Origin: Gnetum montanum | Taxonomy: Eukaryota > Streptophyta > Gnetopsida > Gnetales > Gnetaceae | Reading direction: 5' to 3' | Assembly: GCA_015680685.1 (NCBI GenBank) | Contig: MNCI01015499.1 | Location: 1,276,096-1,340,095, forward strand | Length of the DNA: 64,000 bases | In this document: positions 57,101 through 64,000 of the stretch, piece by piece | Numbering within the stretch: position 1 is the stretch's first letter | Layout: each line of letters begins with the position of its first letter | The notes under the pieces: model-generated | Database searches by the model: none | The model's input: only the letters and a program-made list of their open reading frames with translations | What the model was told of the DNA's origin: nothing | Translations under genes and position numbers: made by a program

Positions 57101-58490
57101 TATAGCAACTAAAAATCTCGATTGTTGGAGAAACTAATAATTCATAGCAAAATAGCCTTAAACCCAGATCCCAAGGGCCTCTACGAAATAAAAAGGATTC
57201 AAGGTGCTCTAGATAGTTTGATAGATCACCTAGGAACTTAAGGAAGGGCAAAATGATGGAATGAAAAATGAAAATGCAAAGTATAGGCCTGGAAAATAGA
57301 TTATGCCAAAATGAAATGAACAAATAAACTTGCACACAAATGGAATTGTAAACTTTATTTCCAAAAAAATAAAGAAGGTATAGAAAATGTGTATAAGATG
57401 GCCTATGGTAGTAGGGGGGTTCACTTTATTAGGGATTCAAATTCTATTGAAACTGTTATGATCAACTCCACGATCCAGAGGTTTTTACCACTCTCGATGC
57501 TTTTGAACCTTTGCTACTCCTACACCAGATCTACGATGTTGCTGATGCAAGGAGATGAGAGGTGTGAGGGATTTGGATTATGAAAGGCAGCAATGCTGGA
57601 AGTTTTAGTTCCTAGGTGCTAACCTTTGACATAAAAATCTGACAAATCTCAAAGTGGGAATAACAGGGGTAACAATGGCTATGGGTTACATGTTGGGGAA
57701 TTAAGAAGCTTTATGTGTGCTCAAAGCTCTCAAATGAAAAAATGCTTAACATGCAAAAAGTATGGAACCATTTCAAGGTCTTGGTGCTTGGGTTTTATAG
57801 GGTTTTGGGCCATAAATTTAGCTGCAAATTTTGCTTGATTGCTAATAAAATTCTGGCTATGTGCAGCTATGGTGGATGTTCAAATCAAGCCAAGTTACTA
57901 TGTATGGTAAGTGTTATACCCCCATAGCATCAAAGCCATTCTATTTACTACAAATAATAAATGGGAATTTCACCCTCACTAGCTTCTTCCACCCACATTA
58001 GGCATTTTAATAGTAACATTTACATGTAGGATCCTTGATGGAGTTGGTGTAATGCTGGAATCTTTGTCCATGTAGGAGCAATGTAGGGGGTAAGGGATAT
58101 ACCTTCCCACATTGAACATGGTTGATGTGATACCCCACAATGCTGGGTTCTAGTGGGCCACACACCCCCCCCCCCTTTGACAATAAGTATCTCCAATGTG
58201 GAAAATATCATACCCTCCATAAAACCCATCAAAATGCTAATTTTGGCATCCAAAAAGGCATTTTAACCCCCCAAGCCCAAATATAGGCATTATATGGATT
58301 TTTTCACTTGGAGGATGAAGCTTTGACTGCTTATGAGGCATTTTTTAGTCCCAAAAGTATAAAGTATGTGAGATTACACCTTGCAGACTGTAATCTTCAC
58401 ATTTACAATGAAGTTTTGCCTTGTGTTTCATGGTATGGGGATTACATGGCCAAGAAAAAGGTTACAACATGAATTTTTCATGGTGTTTTA
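57101..58490 (-). repeat. 5' LTR of element C (outer end missing)
   Basis: Aligns with 37497-38986, inner end at 57101. Homology stops near 58490 at GGTGTTT, so about 45 bases with the TGTTGG start are lost and no target-site duplication can be read. Minus-strand CTATAAAACCC near 57795-57805 is the TATA box. A run of 12 C lies at about 58167. Confidence 0.87.
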
Positions 58491-61000
58491 GGAAGACTAC
58501 CTACTTTGATTTAATCAATAACAACATTAATTAGCATGATAGTTTGTACATTTGGAGTTTGGTTTGAAAGTAGCTCATGTGAGATATTGGTGGCTATTGA
58601 TGTTGATGTGGGATCTAAAGCCACTAATGCTTACATGGGTTTAGGTGGAATGGAAATTTTAACAAAAGTATGTTTCTAAGACTTGCACTCAAAATTTCTT
58701 GAACTAGCATCCACTTGCATATTTGTAACTCTAGCAACAACTTTTTCATGTGGTTATTAAGGTATGTCACCTTACATTTATGGAGGTGATACTCAAGGAA
58801 GAGAAGTATGTGATAATTAAGAATGCATGCAAGGTGGATGTTAAGGGTAGGAGTATGATTCAACTCTTGAAGTAAAAGGTATGTGATATTTTAGTGGATA
58901 ATAATAGTAGAAGAAGTGAGTTTAAGCAATTACACCACTTGTTAAGATCAACTTTTGGGCATCCTAATCATATGGATTTGGCTACCTTAAGATACTACTA
59001 ACTTGGTGGTGGCATTCCTCAATATTATGGATTTTCCCATTGCTAATAGTATTATTCCTAAGGCTGAGGTGGAGCTCCACTTGGATAGTATTTTTTGTTG
59101 TGGAATTACCTATAGTTGTCTTAGAAATAAGGTAATCTTATGGACATATAAACTTAATGAATTTGGAGTTCAAATTATAAGCTCATGATTCTAGCAAATG
59201 TAACATAATAGTGTAACATTCCTTAGAATGTTCATCTTGCATAAGTCACATTTGTTGTCATTTATTGAATTTGAGTTAGCAACCTCTTTTTACTATAAAT
59301 AACTTTGCCTTTACTTTTAACTTCATCTTATGCAAGGACTTCCTTTGTTTTTTCCTTTGCTATTTTAATTTTAGTTGAAGATTTCTCATTTTTTAGTCTC
59401 ATATTTTTGCACCTTTGTCATAATATTTGAAACTAATTCTTGGATCAACAAAGTCTTTCATTGAATCATGTCCATAAGACCTTCATCTTTCCATGTGTCA
59501 CAAGCGTGTACATGTCTTTTGGTAAGAGAAGTATCTTTATTGTATTCTTCTACATTTTCACTCCTTTTTAATTCTTCTTCCTTCTTAGCAACCTAATCAA
59601 TCAAGCTTTGAATTTGATGGGCCTTCATTTCTAAAAGTCTCTCTTCTTTTGATTTTGAGTCCATTTATGGTATTTCTTAATTTCTCCCTTTGAGAAAAGC
59701 CATGGCCTGGATACCTGTGCAACAATAAGTAGCATTTTTTCCAAGATTGCATCAAGTAATTCACGGTTGCCATATTTTCATTCTTGAATTTGTTTCCTTA
59801 AGTTAGATCCTTGGAGTGCATTCGATGTTTGTCATTGAATAACTTTAATATCATGCTCCATCTCCTAACAAATTCTAGTTTCAAGGATTGATACAAGCTT
59901 CTACCTATTTGATGAGTATTATAGAAAATAGTTTAAGCTTTTTCCTATCATTCTTAATATTTTACAAGGCACAAGAATTATGGAAGGCTTGAAAACTATG
60001 TAGTAGATCAACATTGTAGTCTCCCTCAAATTTGAAAATGTTATTCATGTTAAGCTACTTAATGTAGCCATTCCTTTGATATCTTATTAGAATATCAATA
60101 ACATCCTTAATGTTATTCTTATTTTTGGTAGCAAGTAAAGACTAATAATAAATATCATATTCATCATGGTCTTTGTTAAGATCATAGCACCTCCTATGTT
60201 ATTTGTTGTGCCTTCTCCCATGTCTTTTCCTGTGATCTCTATCTTTGTCATGATCACGGTCACCATCTCTACCTTCATTTCTATTTTGATCTCTTCTATT
60301 ATTTCCACCAGCTTGTATGTCTTAGCCTTTTATTCTTGGATCACATTCATCATCATCAAAGCTTGATGATGATGATAATAAGGATGATGAAGATTTATGA
60401 GAGCCACTCTGGCTTGCTCTTATTTTGTAACCCATTTGATTATCTTTGAATGACTTGTTTGAAGACCTAGGCCAGGAGTTCCTCCTAGTATTAGATCATA
60501 TTCTACCCTTTCCTTGGTTGCTTGATAAGGCTAAATGTAGCAAAATTTTAGTCATTTCATTTCTACTAAAAAGTGGAGGATTTTGATGATTAGATCTACT
60601 TAAGTGATAATATGTATATTTCTTTTACGACTATAACATTAAAGGGATAGTAACTCCTTTTCCTTTTACTACTTCATGATGTGCCTCCATGAAATGATCT
60701 TTTCAAAGTTGGGCTTTAGTAGATTGATAGGGCCTAAAAATTTCATCAACCACATTGTATTTAGTGGTAACTACTTTCAATCTAACATTCATCAATGCTA
60801 ATATGAGCATTAATAGAGCTAATTGATTAGGTGGTAACATAATATTTCCTTCTAGGTCCCTTCATTGAATTTGCTCATGATAGTGAAGGATGAAGATGAA
60901 GTCTAGATAGTAAGGATCCAAATATTGATAAATGACCCTAACCTGATAAGGTACATTGTTATCATTTCTTATTACTTTGTCACTTTCCCTTGTAGAATTG
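58491..61000. other. Unassigned flank right of element C
   Basis: I see no Tat sequence here. On the minus strand 60087-60308, in another phase than the longest frame, a run RDGDRDHDKDRDHRKRHGRR is visible, and 59580-59700 reads ERLLEMKAHQIQSLID. These could be a decayed coding region with a basic low-complexity tail, such as the Gag of another element. I could not name it. Confidence 0.3.
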
Positions 61001-63250
61001 TTAGCAAGAAAGGAATCAGCTCTATGAGAAGAAAATATTTTGAATTACTATATGTTTATTAATAAAATAATAATATTTTTTAAGAAATAAATCTTTAAGT
61101 TTTTAACAATAATGAAGGTGAATCAATCTCAATCTTCTTACTATCATGAACTATGTGTAAGTACAATATCATTCAAATAAGACTCCATACAATTAATGCA
61201 AGTTCATGCTATAAGCACTCATTGACTCATGCTAATTTTTACAACTATAAACTGATAAGATTTTATTACATTAAATGATCAAATTATGTCATAAATGTGG
61301 TAAGTGATGCATTTATATCGATAAAATTGGCCACTATGTTAACATTGATGCATTGACATAGCCTTCCCTATGTTGGTGCTTATGCTAAAGCGTCAATGTA
61401 GTTGCATTAATTTCACTATGTTAATGTAGTCAAATTAATTAATATTCATCAAATAACATAAGAAAAAAATTATTTTAGCCTTTGTTAAAATAATATCATA
61501 TGCTAGATTGTAAATCATATTCTATAGCATAGGCTCTAGATAGTGCTTTGTGGGTTGACGAGTTTAAACCTATACTTGATTCCATGATGTACAAAAAATT
61601 AATTTATTTAACTAACACAAGATCATATATCACATATTCTATAAATTTCTTATTACAATTTAATCAAAAATCAATAAAAATATGATTAACTTTAGACATG
61701 GGCATACTAAAATACCTAGAGAATACAATTGACTATGGCTTGATTTATGACCATTGTTTAAAGATTAATCTTGCATATTATAAAAGTGTAGATTATGGTG
61801 AAGATATATATGCCAATGAAGCATGGAAAATAAAATATTGCATATGATAAATGAATGATCAAGCATTGTTGAAAAGAAACATAAGATATATAGATATACA
61901 TATAGAGAGAGAGTATGGTGCATGCACAAATTAAGGGGATAATATATCCATGCAAGAAAAACCAAATGTGTAAATGTGAGATAATGAAATAAATGCATGA
62001 CACCATAAGCATATATAATGATACCTCAAAGACATAAATGATAAGCATATGATATACATTTGGGCTAGATAATAGGCTATATATATATTTATTAAATGTA
62101 ATAAACTACTTTTAACAAATATGTCACTAATATCATCAAAATATGAACATGTTTATTAGGAGGAATATTATTATAGTCCCAGAAATACACATTCCCTAGC
62201 AAATACACCTCTAATATTTAATTGATAAACATAAATTTGTGAATAAGATGAGTATATTAACTATATCCTATCATAGAAAATAATAGCATTACTAGTAATG
62301 ATAAATAATAGTAAATCTCTAACTATTATCAACAAAAAGTAAATCTACACTACCACAATCTATCATAATAGATTGTGTTCAAGTACATAGAGGTTCATAG
62401 ATCATACATCCATGAATGATCATAGCATACTTTAACCTATAACACCCTATACCTTTAATTTCTCTACTATTTCCCCTTTCCATCCCCTTCACCCCCTCCT
62501 CTTCTCCTCCTCTCCCCATACTAAAAAATGAACTCCTTAAAATATAACTTCACATACTTGAACTTATAATATCCTTTATCTTAAATTCTACCTTATATAC
62601 CAAGTATTCTCTTCTAAAAGACTATCCTCGATACCCAGTTTTCAAATATGGAACAAACAAAACTACCCACTACAGAATTTAAACATAATTGCATAGATCA
62701 CATTAATATACAAACAAGTATAGAACAAAGACATAAACAACTATAGAAAAAAGAATGTAGAAAAAACCAAATTGTCAACAAGAAACTACTATATTCAACA
62801 ACTGGCAAACAAAAGAGTAACATAACATCAACTTAAATAGTATAAAAAAAATCCTAAAATCAATTGCAGAGAATAGGCAAATGAGTAGACTATAAGGATG
62901 GAAAAAATCAAGAGAAATATAAAATAAGAAGAAAAGAAAAAAATGAGAATTTATGATGAAAGAAACAACAGTTTAAAACTAGATTATATATAATTAGGTA
63001 TAAGGTTACTAAGAGCATGTGACCTTGACAAGCCAAACCAAGTTTGACTTCACTCTAAAGTAGAAAACACCTTGAAGAAGATTAATATGAGATTAACTTA
63101 CCTTTGAAGTAGATGCCACTTGAGGAAAATTAACAAGACCATATTAAGACCATTGTAGAAAAAAATCATCTTCTTCTTCCTAATATGAAAATCAGTTATT
63201 AAAATTTTTGCTAAGGTTGATAAGATGTGAGACTTCTTTGATGAAAATTT
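61001..63250. other. AT-rich stretch with no recognised feature
   Basis: Low GC, many short A/T runs, no frame above 100 codons and no similarity to the elements in the window that I can see. Confidence 0.5.
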
Positions 63251-63281
63251 TCAATTAGCATTGAAATCTAAGTAGAAGAAA

Positions 63282-63479
63282 GTGGAACATGACAAAGCAA
63301 AAGATAAGGATAAAAGAAAGAAGAAAGACACACAAAAGGATTTCAATCAGCAGAAAGGGAAAGCAATTTTAATTAAGAAGGTTGTAGGCTTAAATTTGGA
63401 TGATGATGGTTATGACATTTGGCAACATAAACATCTTAAGAATTGTTACCCTATGATGTCAAATCTTCAAGAGCTTTGA
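63282..63479 (+). CDS. Short Lys-rich reading frame, possibly a Gag remnant
   Basis: 65 codons. The first 30 are very basic (KAKDKDKRKKKDTQKDFNQQ), followed by VVGLNLDDDGYDIWQHKHL. Downstream, in other phases, Pro/Gln-rich pieces appear. A basic stretch of this kind is common in retrotransposon Gag, but there is no diagnostic motif and chance cannot be ruled out. Confidence 0.25.
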   Translation: MEHDKAKDKDKRKKKDTQKDFNQQKGKAILIKKVVGLNLDDDGYDIWQHKHLKNCYPMMSNLQEL

Positions 63480-63719
63480 ACTTATACCTTAAATCCAAAA
63501 TTCATCAAAAGGAAAATGCCTAGTAGGTTGCCTTACCCTCAAGGCAACTATAGGCAATCTTATCATCAATAGTAGTACTTCCTAGTGGGGGTCCACCTCA
63601 ACCTTATAAGTATTAACAATAGCAATGGTAAAATTCATAGTAATTGGGGATGCCACCACCCAAACAAAAATACTCCTAAAAATAATAAAATCCTTATAAA
63701 TATTATGTCTAGTAGCCTG

Positions 63720-64000
63720 TTTCTCTAATGGATATAATTTTTGAAGATCGTTGAACTTAGAAAGGGGGGGATGAATAAGTTCTCCTAATCAAAAATTAAT
63801 CAGCCAAAGCACACACCAATTTTAATGTGATTCCCCAACTTGGGTAGCCCACACTTAGAGGGTAGTTCACTAGCACACCTTTGGAATTTGTTGCTCTCAA
63901 AATGTGATTTAAAGTGTATCACACCTTGTACAAGCTCTAAGCTTCACTCTAGAGTGATTCAATACTGATGAGTGGCGAGGTACCCCTACACTCAACCATA
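63720..64000 (+). repeat. Possible LTR edge of another retrotransposon
   Basis: TTGAACTTAGAAAGGGGGGGATGAATAAG near 63745-63780 looks like the start region of many plant Copia-type LTRs, which carry a G-run followed by TGAAT. Only 280 bases are in the window and the partner LTR is not visible. The resemblance is from memory of the pattern, not an alignment. Confidence 0.3.

Larger units (their letters stand above)
37497..58490 (-). mobile_element. Element C: Tat-lineage Ty3 retrotransposon, 21 kb
   Basis: Both LTRs are present: 37497-38986 is the 3' copy and 57101-58490 the 5' copy. In sense order it has the primer site, Gag, protease, a 9.6-kb spacer with the antisense gene, reverse transcriptase, two RNase H domains, integrase and a 3' region. 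In the stretch 57303-57360 against 37715-37772 I count four differences in 58 bases, all transitions; other parts differ more. It is larger than A mainly because of its spacer. Confidence 0.9.

Noticed and set aside
61758-62048. 96-codon hydrophobic minus-strand frame
   Set aside because: It lies in low-complexity AT-rich DNA, which gives hydrophobic frames by chance, and it has no recognisable motif.

Overview
The window is intergenic DNA from a plant with a large, repeat-rich nuclear genome. A gymnosperm is my guess, from the size, age and nesting of the elements; the sequence does not prove it. I see no ordinary host gene, tRNA, rRNA or CRISPR array. About 58 kb of the 64 kb is nested Ty3/gypsy LTR retrotransposons of the Tat/Ogre lineage. 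This assignment rests on a CHHC knuckle in Gag, a Tat-type reverse transcriptase with YVDD, two successive RNase H-like domains, and a primer site followed by an AGAAGGAGGG-type sequence. All coding regions are broken by stops and frameshifts.

Layout. Element A (+) runs from the last 15 bases of its 5' LTR at position 1 to the end of its 3' LTR at 14412. Element B (+) fills 14629-32529. Both sit inside the gag gene of an older element D (-), seen as a 216-bp piece between A and B (14413-14628) and as the gag start, leader and 5' LTR right of B (32530 to about 36100). Next come a fragment of a different Ty3 pol gene (E, -, about 36100-37496) and element C (-), 37497-58490, with both LTRs. The last 5.5 kb is unassigned AT-rich sequence, perhaps with the edge of another LTR near 63745.

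The main discovery lies between protease and reverse transcriptase. In A, B and C this space (3.9, 6.3 and 9.6 kb) holds a gene on the strand opposite to gag-pol. The three copies are homologous along their whole length. B and C share eight exons at matching places with GT...AG introns; A shares the pattern but has a deletion that fuses exons 4-6. The predicted protein has roughly 1000 residues, with a globular N-terminal half, an acidic or basic linker and a long coiled-coil C-terminal half. I do not recognise its family. Copies A and B have TATA boxes about 110-140 bases before the presumed start codon. Introns in an antisense gene are not removed from the genomic sense RNA, so they can survive retrotransposition; this fits a real, spliced, element-encoded gene.

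Two further patterns belong to this system. First, a short motif (GGCCTTAAACTAGCA-like) marks three places in the elements: just after protease, just before reverse transcriptase and (in A and B) in an array after integrase. Second, each element has its own short, often palindromic motif, repeated in its LTR or leader and around the antisense gene. This would fit a self-encoded protein recognising its own element, but that is inference.

The elements decay by methylation-type mutation: CpG is kept in A and largely lost in B, C and D, and many in-frame stops are TAG or TGA where relatives have Gln, Trp or Arg. A is therefore probably the youngest. Single N bases flanked by near-perfect duplications (36412, 39900) and a 71-N gap (14195-14265) are assembly features.
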